Source: Leptasterias polaris
Taxonomy: Eukaryota > Echinodermata > Asteroidea > Forcipulatida > Asteriidae
DNA: 64,000 nt
Direction of reading: 5' to 3'
Assembly (NCBI GenBank): GCA_037783415.1
Contig: JAZGTN010000025.1
Location: forward strand, 4,402,001 to 4,466,000
Position 1 is the stretch's first letter. Each line of letters opens with the position of its first letter. A program made the translations under genes and the position numbers. Under the pieces are notes generated by a model. That model was given only the letters and a program-made list of their open reading frames with translations, made no database searches and had not been told where the DNA came from. Shown piece by piece: positions 49,339 through 63,900 of the stretch.

Positions 49339-49646
49339 CTATCGCCTGCCGTACGGCTCGTCGAATTTGCAAATCTCGCACGAGCAATCGTTGATGATTT
49401 TGTAGTTGTAGGTCTGGACGTCATTATTGCAGTTAAGAGTCACAGTGCGGTCTACCATGGAGGCTGGTTTACAACATCTACATTCGCTACGAAGCTGAGC
49501 TTCGCCAGAGATCATGTCGATAAAAGCACGAGACGGACACCCACCATTACAGTATGTAAACTCAACAGGCTCAGCGGACACACAACCTCCTGGCAGGGTC
49601 AGCGTCTCCATTTTGCTTTCGCGAAGGCACATCTTTGATTCTTTCT
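49339..49646 (-). CDS. Terminal exon: C-terminal cystine knot (CTCK)
   Basis: It encodes about 101 residues with the CTCK cysteine pattern: GGCVS, then YCNGGCPS, ECRCCKP, LNC and finally DCSCEIC. The domain dimerises mucins and von Willebrand factor through disulfides. It follows CCPVC of the previous exon directly. The acceptor is ATATACAG at 49647-49654 and the stop is at 49339-49341. Confidence 0.85.
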
Positions 49647-52600
49647 CTGTATATTAAAGGGAAGGTGTACGTTTGGTAATCACTCTCAAAATTAATGGTA
49701 ATAAAAACTTACTTGTCTACAAGTACAGCAGCTTTCGGTTGTATAAAGCTTTTTAAGAATCATTTCACTTTGAAGTACTGTGGCTATGGAAAAAAGATAT
49801 CAGGTTTTATGCACCAAAATTTGAATCTGAGAAGCGTTTCTGTAAAAAACGTTTCTCAGATTGTGTATTCCTATAGGGGTTATTGTTCCTGCGTGGACAT
49901 ATTCACTCCGGCTTTTCGGCGATATCTCAAAAACGCGATCCCCTTTTGAAATTAAATGTTCACAGGTTAGTTTTATTGTATATATCTACATAATGTTTAA
50001 AGAGGGTCTCCAAAGTCAAACTAAGTTTTTGTTATGCACAAATTTTCCAATACATATAGTCCCCATAAAAATTAGAAAAACATTTCAAGTCTCTAACCTC
50101 GCGTTATGTGAATTGAGTTCACACCCTTTAGAGCGAAACTTGTCATCAAAACTTGTCATCAAAACTTGTCATCAAAACTTGTCATCAAAACTTGTCATCA
50201 AAACTTGTCATCAAAACTTGTCATCGAACAGCAAAAACTATTATTTTTTTGGTGACAGGCAATAGGTCAAATTTAATGCTATTTTGATCGAATATCACCA
50301 AAGATCAGAAATGTAATGACAAATCTTTGTAGAAATATATACAGACCATTTTGTTTTGAAATGTGACGTCATGGAACGTTTTTGGTTTTTGATAAAAGTT
50401 GCACTTAAATTGTATCAAACATGGTGGCATTTTACACTATTTTAGCATGATGTTTCCCCCCGTTTTCATATATACGGCTCTATTATTTTTTTGGAAAATG
50501 ATTGAATCACAAAATTAAATTTGACCTTTGACCCCTTCTTTAAGGTCATAAAATAAAGTAGATATCTTACCGCATACTGGGCAGCATTTTTCCTCAATGT
50601 AGCGAAGTTTACCCTGCAAAAAAGAAAAGTGTGTGGGGGAATAATGTTAAAGTTGAACTGCTTGTATTTCTATAGCTTTAGATGTGATACTCCATACCAA
50701 AACCAGTCGTTTCCTATCAACTCTTATACTGGGTTTATTTGATCGTCAAGTAGTTTTTAAGAAATCGATGAGAGCTTCCAGATGGCACCTAATAGACCCC
50801 CCCCCCCTTCGCAGGCAACCATTGCTGATGAGGTCAAATAATGGAAACGTGCACGCCAATGATTTCTCTTCCTTTGACGTAAGTGAGGGCGCTATTTGAG
50901 CTGTTGACATCATTATGCAATGAGTTGACCTAAGTAAGGGTGCTATTTGAGACTATGATATTTTATGCAATGGGTCTCTAAGGGCATAATAATTGAAGAT
51001 TTTCTCTATATTTTGTTGAAGACACCACTTCACTTTGATTTCGAGACTGACGTTTTGGTTGCCCCCCCCCCCCCCCACTTTGAATGCAATTTCACAATTT
51101 CAAAGGAGTGCCTGAGTTTGGCATGGGACTCCTCGATATAAAGAAACTAAGAAATATGTCTTTCAAAAGCATGCATACTTTTGGTAAATGTCAAAGACCA
51201 ATATCCTCATATGCATAAAATAAAAAGTTTGGCTAAATTGGTCATCGAAATTGCAAGAAACTGTGAAAACACCGCTATTTCATAGAATGGTGTGCTTTCA
51301 GATTCCTGAGAAAGACTTCGTGCCTGAAGTCTTTCTCAGATGCATATTTTCGGGTGAAGAATTACCCTCTTCTCTTAAACTACATTACTTCAGAGGGAAT
51401 CGTTTTTAACAATGTTTTATTATATCAGCAGCTCTCCAGTGCTCTTTACCAAGTAACTTTTTATGGTCATTAACTTGTGGCGTAATTACCAAAGTACACC
51501 CTGCCTTTAAGTATATACTTACATCACATCTAAGATCACATTCTTCTCTGCTATCAACAATTCCTGCTCCGCTTTCACAAACCATCCTGGTGCATGGTAC
51601 AGTTGATGGTATTTCCTCGCCAAACTACATAAAGGAGATTAGGAACAGTACACCATTACACACAACGCTTGATGAACATCCGGGACTCAAACTGCATTTT
51701 GGTCATAATTATTATGCTCTGGGCCCCATTTCATAGAGCTGCTAAAGCAGAAATATTGCTCTTTAGAAAATTTGCTGAAAATTCTTAAAAGAGTTTGATT
51801 GGTGCTCATATATCTTACCATAAACAATCGGCCATTGTACATGCATCCGCTGTCTTCGTCTGATAATAAAAAAATATGAACAAATGTAAAAATTAATGCG
51901 GCTCATCAAGTACATGTTTTAACTAGCCCCGTTTACCTTGGAAAGTCTGAATGTCTTGGATGACACAATTTAACAGTATTCATTTGAAACGTAGATATCA
52001 GAATCAACGTCTCTTATGCACAATGAGCCATAGTTTGCATCTTGCATTAGTGTACTCTCCAGCCTCCCAGTCAGCCCCAAGGGCGACTATAGTTGACTGT
52101 GCACTATATACCTTGCTTGAGCACCAATGGCGACTATAGTCGCCCAGGATAACACACAAAAAACAATCAAGCCTGAGCACAAAGGACATTTGTAAAAAGC
52201 TGTAGTTTTGTCCATGTTCACCCTCCATACCCAAGTTTACCATCATTGGAAAGGAAAGAGGATGATCGGATCTTTCCAATGATGGTAAAATAAAATAGGG
52301 TTGTTTTAAAGCAATCGCTTCAAATTGGAGTAGAAAGATCCGAAATGCCAAATACCTACGGAGCGCCATTACGTTGTGTGCAAAAAAGTGTTTGGGTTTA
52401 CAGAACAAACTGAGGAAACAAACACCAAGAACTTGGACATTTATTGGCTGATTTCAAAGATTTTTTGAAGTATATGAAAGGAAATTTAATGGGTTAGACA
52501 AGTTTTATTACTGATTATGCTCTAAAATGAAATCTTCAAGGTAATAATAGAGTTTGCAAAATCAAACTTTGAACACAAGCTAAATGTTGTTTAAGAGAGT

Positions 52601-55600
52601 GTGCTTCACGCTTGAGTGGTCAAAGAATGTGGGCTTCAGCGGTTGTTTATGTCAAAAGAACTTGGGGCTGAAAGGGATTGCTGCTGTCCTCCTGGAGGGT
52701 GGGTTGCAATGCCACAACACCTTAAAAACTCCCAGGCCACAATTGATCCGGATTCCTGGTCCCAGAGGCCTGGCCCGGAAAGTGGTTGCAAAAGAATATT
52801 TTCACCCGGAAGTATAGGTCACGTGTATTACATACGCTCCATTTCTGATATAAATCTTTATGCACCGGAATAAACTGATCATGCTGAAGTGAGCAGGGTG
52901 AGTGATCAATGGTCTGTTTTTACAAAGTAAGCGGACGCACATGTATAAGTTTATTACTTTTCAACACGGATTACCCCACTGGTTCATGCGGTAACCTTAC
53001 CTTCAGTTGAATCCTCATTTGGAATTGGCACATCCGTTTCAGTGACTGTTATGTTCTGATCAGTAGAGGCCGTAGTCACACCAATGTGTGGCGTAACAGG
53101 GGTCTCGGGCGTGGTAATAGAGGTTGATGCTGGCGTTGTCGTCGATTTAGTGTTTGTGGTTACTGTAGTAAAAATATATACAATTATATATGTATAGCCT
53201 ATGTATACAAATAAAACAAAAATCTAACTTTTCAAAACCCTGGTCAGATCAGTCTTACTCTACGGATGTGAAACATGGAAAATGAACAAGCGTGATGAGA
53301 ACAGACTATTAACCACCTTTCAATACCAATGCTTAAAACAAATGATGCAAATCCGGTGGCCAAGCATCGTATCAGCTAATGAACTCAACAAAGTAACTCA
53401 AACATATGTAACATAACACAAGAAGTAAAAAGAAAACGATGGAACTGGTTAGGCCATGTCCCGAGGAAACGAAAAGATCACCATTGTGTAACCGCCTTAA
53501 CCTGGCAGCCCGAAGGCCGAAGGAAGGTTGGTAATTACCGAAAACAACTTGAAGAAGAACGATAGAGAAAAAAAGAAACCAGGCTGGGTTCAACTCATGG
53601 AATGACGCTAGATGTACTACCAAACATAGAGATGAATGGTTCGGTGTTGTTGAGGCCTTATGTGCCAGGAGGCACGAAGAGACTAGGTAAGGTAAGGTAA
53701 TATATACGAAGGGTTTGAAAATGAAGACGCCGAAACGTCCTTCATGAAATTCAATAAAATTCATTGAAATGCATTATTTTTGTGGTTGAACAAAAAACAA
53801 ATTGATCGTAGCGGGATTTGAACCAACGACCTCTGGATTAATGTGCCGGCGCTCTACCGACTGAGCTATCTATAGCCCTATGTTGGCGGTATCCTAATTT
53901 GTTTCAATATATATATGCTCTGGGTGCCAGTCAGAAGCCATGCAACCTGTAACTGACATGTAGCCAGGGATCACACCCAAGTTTACGATACAACCTGGGA
54001 AGCGGCAGTCAAGGAATCATCATAAGGGGATGCAACTTTTTTATTTCAGATATCAAATAATAAACTACAAGTGAAACTGATTTCGTAATTTTCTAAATGA
54101 TTAATCCCTACTTTTCCACTATAAGTGTTTACAAAAAATTGTTTACGTGTACTACCATTCCGACTGGCGAAGAAGCCATGGTAAAGTATCTTGCTCAAGG
54201 ACAAAAGTGCCACGACCGAGACTGGAACCAACACTCTGCTGATCAGAAACAACAGAGCTTGAGTCAGGTGCTCTTAATCACTCGACCATGACACGTCACA
54301 TAGTCCGTAAAGGCTCATTCATGGACACTTCTTGCAAAATAATCAAAGACTTGTTAAGAGTCTTACCATCGTTATATGATTCTGTTACAATTTCCGTAAC
54401 ACTAGCTGCGGTAACGATTCTTTCTATCGTTGTTTGTCTCGTAGTTGGCAATGCTGTTTGGATGAAGAACATAAATCGTGAATATTTTACACTTCGTTTG
54501 TTTAAAAGGAGAGTGACTGACTAAGTATTAACGGTTATGTTTTCCATAAGAAGGGTTCATGTGGCATGCACACACAAAAAATATATATATAAAAAAATCC
54601 ATTTGTTCGATAGAAATTAAGGAAAACAAGTGACGGAGAGTATTACTATTATATGAATGAAGATGTTTACCTTTGGCTGAGCAACCGTAGAAGTCTAGTT
54701 TCAGGGCTGGTTGCGTACCTGCCAAGCTTAGTAGCTCGACAGTGACAGACCTTATCGACTTCGTTACCTCGGGAAGGAAGACCCAGACCGGGTTTTGAGA
54801 CTCGGCTGCCAAGCCACCAGTGAATATCTACACAAAGAGCAGGTCAAAATAATATGTAACGGGCCAAATCTCACCAGGAGCAGCAACATTTGACAAAGTA
54901 CAGACAAATATATCAGCGACACAAATAATATAACAGGGAACCTGCTTCGTCATGATTGTAGAGCAGAAGCCTCGCTAGTTAGCCTTTTAATTTATTTATT
55001 TGAGATCTAGACAGCACCGTCTCAGAGTAAACATTTAGTGGGGGGGGGGGGGGGGGCACAAGGGATACACAAAGTTGTTACAGGGGCATATTTGTTATAA
55101 GATAATCTGGCGTTAGTGAAACAACTTCGTGTGTAAATGGAAGCAAATAGACATGAAAATGATAACATAAAAGCGTATGAAATGGAGATTTCCAATCCCA
55201 AAAGTCCATATGTCAAACGGGGGAAGGGGACATGGGAGAGGGGACATGGGAGAGGGGGAGGGGAGAGGGGGAGGGGACACGGGGTGGGGGGGGGGGGGGG
55301 GGCTAGGACATCAATGGTCAATTGGGGGCATATGCCCCAAGTGTGCCCCCGAACGATTTCAGAATAATTTGTATGTCATAATTACCTTAGGTTCACCGTC
55401 ACTCCCCAAGTAATACTTCCAAACAGTTGTGTCAAACGGTTTGTATTTAAATCTGAAGCTAGTTACACCGTTTCCTTTACCCCCGCCGGCCAACTTGAAT
55501 GCCTTCAGTGAAAACGGCTGGTTAGATTCTAAGTTCACGAATGGAGTGATGTCATCATCAATGCTAGGCATCCAAACATCGGATGTTTGGAAGCTGGACT

Positions 55601-57943
55601 GCATGTTTTTTGGTTCAGATGTCCTCCTCTGGACGAAAACACCTGACATGGCAGGAGAACTCTCCAGATTTTCGGTGCAAATTCCTTAGAATTTAAAGTG
55701 TAAAGAAGTATTTTAGAAAGTTTTTATTATCGTTTGTGGTTTGTTGTCTTAAAAAATAAGTTCTAAAGTCACAGAAAAAGAAAAGAAAAACCACACACAA
55801 AATTACAAAAATAAACAAACAAACACCTTCACAAATCTTAAGCTATTGTTCTTTGAAGAATTTTATGAACCGAATAAAATATCAAATTACCAAAGTAGGC
55901 CGTACACTATGGAATATGTGGGGGAAAACCTTGACGATCCTTGTAGCTATAAAACCCCCAAAATGAACACCAGCCAGGGTCTATAAAAAGTTATAAATTA
56001 TTGTTGGAATTTTGTTCTCCCTCCATGTCTATTACGGCTCCATTGGTTTCAAAGAGATATCTTACCGAGTGTAGTAGAGACCGGCTCGAGTGTGGTTACG
56101 GTAACTGTTTGCTTAGTGGTGACAACACCCGGTGCTTCGGTCACACGAACTTCTTCTGTCACAACACCTTTTGTTGACTCGGCCTTCGTTACAGTTGTTG
56201 ATTCTGTTACTTTTTCAGTAGTTGTTGAAGTTGGAGTTGTCGTTTTGACTGTAGTAGTCACTGCAGTGGTTGTTACATCTAACGAATAGTTAAAGATGGT
56301 AAATGTTTACAAAACAACCCAAGTTGTTCACCAACCGAACATGCAACAAATTTGATAAAACCCCCTTGTATCACACGCGGTATCAACGCGCCACGCAAAG
56401 TTGTGTGTTAAACAAATTATTGATTTGCCTGTAAAGTTGGCCGGCTTTACACCGTATGACGTCAACTGGGAACTGTCAAAGGGAGACTTTGAAACGCTAG
56501 GTGAAGGAAAGACTTACCAGGTAATTTTCCATTGTTTACTTAGATCTGAGCATGCGCACATTACCGAGAACAATGGAATTACCTGGTAAGTCTGCTGCCA
56601 CCTAAGTCCCAAAAGTCCCGCGTTGAAGATTTCAACCATTTGACCTCCTTGAGCAAGTTCGGGTGAACCTTTAGTAAATTTGCCGTTTAAATGACGCATG
56701 CGTGGTCTGTGTTTCACTCGAACGCGTTTAGTCGATTGATTCGGCAAATATGGCGACCATCATGGGATGACGTATCGAAGAGAGAACAAAATGCATTGTT
56801 CTAAAACGTCATATTGACAAAATGACATAACTTCGTTAGTTGACTAGAGAAACGGTGCTCCGGAGCTAGGTTGGTCCAGTTGGACAAGCTGGTTCAACCA
56901 TGCAGCGTTCGAGTGACAGCTAGATCGACTATGGTTAAGTCTAGACGACTCTAGTCAGCCAACCGAACTTGTTCAGTGATGGTGCTGCTTGAGCTTGTGA
57001 CGTCACACGAAGGGGTCTATTAAAATACAGGCATTATAACACTTACGATCAAAGCAGCCGTAGAGTTTAACATCAATTTCAGGGACCTCGTCGTCCTTTA
57101 TGTAAGACATGTACAATAACTTCAGTGTTTCAATTTCTCCCAAATAGTCAGGTAGATATTGTCTCTCACCATCGCGACCACCTTGGAATTTCTGTAAATA
57201 TAAACAATAATAATTATAATAATTGGGGCATTGTGAAAGTATAGCCGTCGTTAACAAAAACTTTTGTTCGGAAAACCTGTTTTAAGAATAAGCTTGACTT
57301 ACAATAATTTGGCCATTTGTATCTTTTATGACAGTCTCGGATGCTGCACCAGGCTTGCGGTAAATCAGGATGAATTCAAAATCATCGTATTCTTTCGCTG
57401 TGAGGGACCTAACTGCAATGGGAGGGCTGAATTTGACCTCTAATTTCCTGTCATTGGTATTAGCCGCACTGGATGGTCTCCATGGTTCGTTTGGTTGCAA
57501 TAAGCTTTCAGGCGTGCTTCTTGACAGAACAACATTGTCATAAGTTTCAAGTTGCATATCACACACTTCTAGAATATAACAAATAAAAACACAAGATTTA
57601 CCATTAGCACTGCAAGCGATAGATGTTAAGTTTGCAGTTTTTAATGGATGATCTTTTCTTGGGTTCTTAGAATCGTTATCCCAAACACTTGGGTTTACAC
57701 TGCAAAAATGGTTTTATACAATTGACACCATATAAAAAAACCCAGAGGGAATGGAAATTAAACACACAGGGTGTCAAAATAACACCACTGAAATAAGTGT
57801 TATTTATGTGTAAATTATGATTATTTGTTTTGGTATCTACATGCAACAACACAATTGGTGTCTATGAATCTTTGTTTTGGTATCATTATGCAACAACACA
57901 ATGTGTCTATGATTCTATGTTTTGGTATCTATATGCAACAACA

Positions 57944-57977
<34 letters not shown>

Positions 57978-60900
57978 AGATGTCGCCCAACTCACAAGGC
58001 CACGGACGGCCACTCAAGGTGAGGGCTACACATAACTGATTTGGGCCATCGACCCAAATCAATTGACACCAGGGGCACGTTGCCTCCTACTCCTGGGGCT
58101 GAAACAGGGTTACCCCCTTCACAGTCCTTAAGGATGTAGGCATGGGTATCATCCACTAGGATGCCTGTCTGGTAGAGCAGAATGCACTACCTTCCCAACT
58201 TTTTCGAAGCAATTATGGTTAAGTGCCTTGCTCAGGGGCACAAGTGTCATGACCGGGTATCGAACCCACACTCTGCTGCTGAAAACACCAGAGCTTAGGT
58301 CCGGTGACCTAGACCGCTCGGCCACACGCCAATTGGTGTCTATGAGTCTATGTTTTGGTATCATTATGCAACAACACAATGTGTCTATGAGTCTATGTTT
58401 TAGTATCTACATGCAACAACACAATTGGTGTCTATGATTCTTTGTTTTGGTATCTACATGCAACAACACAATTGGTGTCTATGATTCTCTGTTTTGGTAT
58501 CTATATGCAACAACATAATTGGCGTCTATGATTCTTTGTTTTGGTATCTATATGCAACGCACAATTGGTGTATATCATTCTTTGTTTGGTATCTATATGC
58601 AACAACACAATTGGTGTCTATGATTCTTTGTTTGGTATCTGTATGCAACGGCACAATTGGTGTATATATTATTATTATTTTTTTGGGTTGGTATCTATAT
58701 GCAAGAACACAATAGATGGATTGCACGTGACGTCATTGACCACCATCTTTGATGAAAAACATTGGAAAAGTGCACGCGTGTACGCGCTACGCACGACTCT
58801 CGGCCAATGTTAGCTCGTCACGCGTGCACGTTTCATCAAAGATGGCGGCTATTGCAAGGGGTCTATTGGTGTCTATCTGAACATTCTGGGAGAGGAGAAC
58901 TCTGTTATAAATGCTTTTAAATCGGCCCGCTGATAACTTTGATTTGATAGAATTGCCAATACTATTCCAAAGACGCGGCCCGAGGAAACGAAGTGTTGTT
59001 TGATTGGAAAAATGTGCGGGCGAATGGTACATAAATGCGTTATTTGTTTTGCGATCCAATGCTTATCTGGGTTTTTCCGTTTTCAGTCAATTATTAATAG
59101 CTCCTTAATATTTCACGCTTTTCATGCGTATTTTGAATAGAATTGAATCAAACGTACTTTCGGGCTCTGTAACTTTCTTGACTGTTTGTTTCACGATCTT
59201 GGCCGTGGTGGCTTCAGGCGTAGTTGTGGTCGTTTTGGAGGATTCTACCGTTGTGGTAGTCAGAGCCTCAGTAGATGACGTGCTTGTGGAGACAATGGTG
59301 GTCGTTGCTGGTGTAGTAAGGGGCTCTGACAGAAAGGTAGAAGACAAGAGTGAAGACAATTCGTTTTTACACTTTACACTTTACCGAGTAAATTGATATT
59401 GATTGTAAAACTTTCACAAACTACAGGCGGTTTATTACTTAATATTTGAAAAATAAAGTCGCATCCCCTGCCACTTCCCAAGTTTTAAAATGCACTTAGG
59501 TGTGAACCCTGGCTATACGGCCGTTACAGGTTAAATGGCTCTTGACTGGCACCCCAAACAAAGATAACGACAAAATAGGAGGGACTGCCAACATAGTGCT
59601 ATATATAGCTCACGCTGGCACGTTTATTCCGAAGTCGCAGGTTTACGTCCTGCTCTAGTAATTTTATCTTTTGTTGAACCGGACTCTTTCTAAACCTAAA
59701 TAAGTGACAATTTGCTTTTGCACTTGATGACTTTCAAGCTATGTCGCCATCAATATTTGTTTAAAAAAAGTATATTTCACCAATAGTAGTGGGTAAAAAT
59801 TACATACAAAGTGTGGGCCACAGAAGTCCACACATGGCAGGTTTTGAATTACTATGTGGACTTACACACGTCCACGCAGTGTTTTCATCAGTTTTAAAGA
59901 GTGTGTTTTTCCCTAAGTGCACATAACAAAGTAATGTCAATAGCGGGTATGTAACACAGAGCTGTGGGTAGGCATACCCTGAGTTGTGGGGCCTTTTATA
60001 TACAATGGAACAAGGTCCCCACAAGGTTTTTCTTTGTTAAACTGGGTCCCACAACGTGATTCTTTAGAAAAGGGAATAATAGAACAACAATAGGAAGTCC
60101 CCACAACGGTGTTTGCAAAAGTGTGCGTGTGTTTTTTAGCTTACCGTTTGCACAGCCATAGAAGTCCACGTAGTATTTAGCCTCTTTGTTATCTGGTACG
60201 TTCACATCCGAAAGAGTTACTTCTACGACGTTATCAAGCTCTTTAAATGGGAGGTCTAGCTTAACTTGACTGGTAGTGTCAACATCCCAATTAACGTTAA
60301 ACACCTGTATGAAAAGTTAATCATGGAAAAAGGGTCATTCACGCTGGACAACGTGGCAAGTCTTGCGCGTTGGTGCGGCCATCTTGATTTTCTTCTATTC
60401 AAATCAATGTAACCATACCGAGGCTGGAAAGACAAACAGTCTGGTTCCTTTATGTACAATGAATGTTAGCATTCAATTCTGTTATTGGATAAAGGGAACA
60501 TGACCAAGATGGTGGCAGCACGATTGGAGTTCGAGTGAAGGACATTGATATAAAACACGTGGCACTTACCCGTTTTGTCAATCCGTTAACAATACTTCTC
60601 TGTGTTGACTCTCCTTTGAGTCTGTACTGTAAGGTGAAGTCTGTTATGGCATTGCCCTCCGCATCACCCTGGAGGGAAACTCTAGTTAAAGTTACGGGGG
60701 TGAGGAATGGCACCACAAGGCTACGTTGTTCGGCTGTATTCCCGTCGATTATACGCCGAGATCCCTCGTACGACTGTGTCAGCAGAACCAAACAATTTTC
60801 TGCATGGATAAATTTACAGGGTTTAGTCTTATATAAAAATACTGGATATTTATACAGTTCTTTAAAGCAACATTTATCGCCAAAACAGCTTCTTGAAGAT

Positions 60901-63900
60901 GCACCCCATTTTGGCAATAGATAGGTTGCAGTATGACGTAGGTCGGCCATCTTTACGGGCAATTTGGAACACACAGTCCAGCGTTACGCGTGAGAACGGC
61001 GTGCAGCACGCGCACATTTCACAAAACTCATTGCATGATTGGTTAGTGAACGACGCGGCTGCGTTAATAATTTGAGCGCTTGACGCGCCTGCAAGCCAAA
61101 ATGCGATTTGCCCGTAAAGATGGCGTCTACTGGGAACTATCTATATCGATCGTGAGAGTTAGATAATAACATTTGAAATTAGAGGCATCATACCCTTTGT
61201 AACTGGCATTGGTGTGGTTGTCGATGTGGTTGTCGACTTTGTTGTCGTTGTTGTTCCTGATGTTGTTGTTGCAGTTGTTGTCACTTTAGCAGTTTTCGCT
61301 CCAGCAGTTTTTGGGACTGTTGTTATCACAGTAGTAGTTTTAGTCGTCTGGGCTATTGGAGCTTCTAGTTATTTTTGAAAAAGCATGAACAAGTGTTAAA
61401 AAAAAAAAAAATAACATAAACCTCGATAGGCACACTTGAAGTGTTGAGGTAGGCCAAAATTATGGCATTTCGTCAGCTACAATTTAGGGAGGGGGAAATC
61501 AAAGAATAGTTAATCCTAATGTGCTCTGATGATTATGGACTGTAGCAATCCTGTCACAATTATACACTATCATACATATATTTTAAGTTTCACAAGAGAA
61601 TTAGAGGAAAACTAGGTTATACGTCATTAACAAATTTGGGATCTTACGTGTGAAAAGGAATGAAGTTCCATTGTTCGTTACATGTCCAACTTCAATATTG
61701 CCCTTTGCATTTCCACCTGATAACAAAGTACAACATAAAATCACTTATTAACAGGGTCAGCTTTCAAAACACTTTAAATTCTTTGGAAAGTACAATACAA
61801 GGCTATATTTTCACTATAACTTCTCTATAATAAGGTTTAACAGTGTGACGTCATATCGTCGGCGTTTTCACGAAGTGGCGAATCCGTGGAAACATTTTTT
61901 TTACAGCATTTTTTTTTTTTCATTTTTAAATTGTATTTGGTGCCCTGAACAATTCTGCAAAGTTTTAAGTCTTAAAAGCGTATACAATTTTAATTACGCT
62001 AATTGCATAAACGGCGAATCAGTCAACTTTACGGATTTGCGTTTTCACGAACTGGCGAATAACCTTTTCCCCAGGGTTAATTTGTAATGCTACCGCTTAA
62101 CGCGCTTGTCAACGTCGTCACCGGCGAATCCGCGCCCTGTGTGTGGCGAATCCGGCGTTTACAGCATTTTGCGTTTTCACGAACCGGCGAATCAGACCCC
62201 CCTGCGGGTTTTCACGAACCGGCGAATCCGCGCCCTGTGTGTGGTGTGAATACGCGCTCTGTGTGTGGCGAATCCGGGGTGCTCGTTAATTTGCGTTTTC
62301 ACGAACCGGCGAATAAGTTTTGAACCAAACAGCATTATAACAAAGCATCACAATAAAGAAATAAGTATTTAGTCATGTTATTTAACTTATACACTACCGT
62401 ATCACTATAAAATATTTAACACTTTCAATTAAAAGACCGGCGAAAACACATTTTTTAAATGTGACCAACTTCAAAAGCGTTTTTCTCAAAACGCTGTTTT
62501 CAGCTGCGTGGGCGGAGTCGCCGGTTCGTGAGGGATGCATTGTTTGACCTCGGCGATGGTGGCTAAGGCAAAGGATCTAATCACCGATGTGCAAATGTCT
62601 GTCACGATTGGTAAGCGTGTAAAAGCCGCGACACCCAAAATACATTGCAAAACACATGGATACATTGAGTCCCGGCCCAAAATGACGCAAGCAAGATTAT
62701 TGTCATGATGACGTCGAGTGAATTGTGCCAATGCAGCAAATAGCTGCCACGACCACATACAATTTTGAGATTGTGGCAATTTCTATGAATCGCCTTTCTT
62801 TCTGGTGGTACCGAAGCAAGTTGCTATGTTACAGTTTAATGTGCTTACCCAACATTTGTCAAGAAATTTTAAAAATGTATACACAAACTTGGATTTGAAG
62901 TGAACTACTAAACAAATCTACAAATTTGATGTCAAACTTACCTGGCAACAAGAGAATTGGCGTTTCAAGTGTTGTGGTGGTAGACGGCCCCGTTTCGGCA
63001 GCTACAGTTTCGGAAAAATATTTTCACCGAATATTTAATGCTGAAACGACTCGTATAATTGACTGTAATATCAACATTGTCACTATCATACAAAGATAGT
63101 TTAACTTACCAGAAGAGAACTAAATGAAAAAATATTTTCGTCATGAACAAAATTTGGATCTTACTTGTGAAAAGGAATGAAGATCCATCAGACGTTACTT
63201 GTCCACCTCCAATATCGCCGTTTGCATTTCCAGCTGTTAAGAAAATACATCATTTAATCACTTGTTAACATCTGTACTCGGTTTTGTTATAACGGTATAA
63301 CAGTGGCAGCTTTCAAAACACTTCATAAATTATTTGGAACATACAATGCAAGGCTAAAGTTTCAGATCAATCTGGCAATTTTTTTTCCCACAAATCGGTG
63401 GTTTAGTGGTTAAGCGTTTTGTATATCTGGACCAAAACGTGGGGATCGTTGGTTCGATTCGTACCCAACAATGCTATCCTCTTTTCATTTTGCAAACATT
63501 TATTAACAAATAAGACCAATAGAAACAAATTCAAAAGATTCCATTACACAAAATGATGGTCATCATCCCTTGCATGATTTCACAAAATCAAGTGAGCGAC
63601 CCACGAAGATCGGAAGATCTATCATAAAGCATTTTTCCACTAATTTTGTGGGTCACAACATTAAAAAAAAGAAGAAGCTTGAAATCGAAGATTTTTTCTA
63701 AACAAATCTAAACACTTGATGTCAAACTTACTTGGCAGCATGAAAATAGGCGGTGCGGTTGTTGTGGGGGTAAGCGTTCCCGTTTCGGCAGCTACAATTT
63801 CGGGAGAAATATTTTCAAGAACAATTAATGCTGAAATGACTGATAACGGCTGTTAGGAACACTGTCATAGTTATACACTATCATATTTATATTCTAAACA

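Noticed and set aside
50137..50226. CRISPR or coding repeat
   Set aside because: There are no spacers; the units abut directly and lie in an intron with phases unrelated to the gene.
52004..52408. 134-codon minus-strand frame in a mucin-gene intron
   Set aside because: It crosses a perfect hairpin, has no recognisable motif and does not fit the phase or composition of neighbouring exons.
53790..53900. Functional tRNA gene on the minus strand
   Set aside because: It has good A and B boxes but the acceptor stem does not pair cleanly, and the segment is linked to the same non-tRNA body in other copies, so it is a SINE.
58149..58379. 76-codon minus-strand frame
   Set aside because: It lies within the SINE and the satellite and has no independent support.
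61860..62530. CRISPR-like array
   Set aside because: The genome is eukaryotic, spacers differ widely in length and some copies are partial or inverted.
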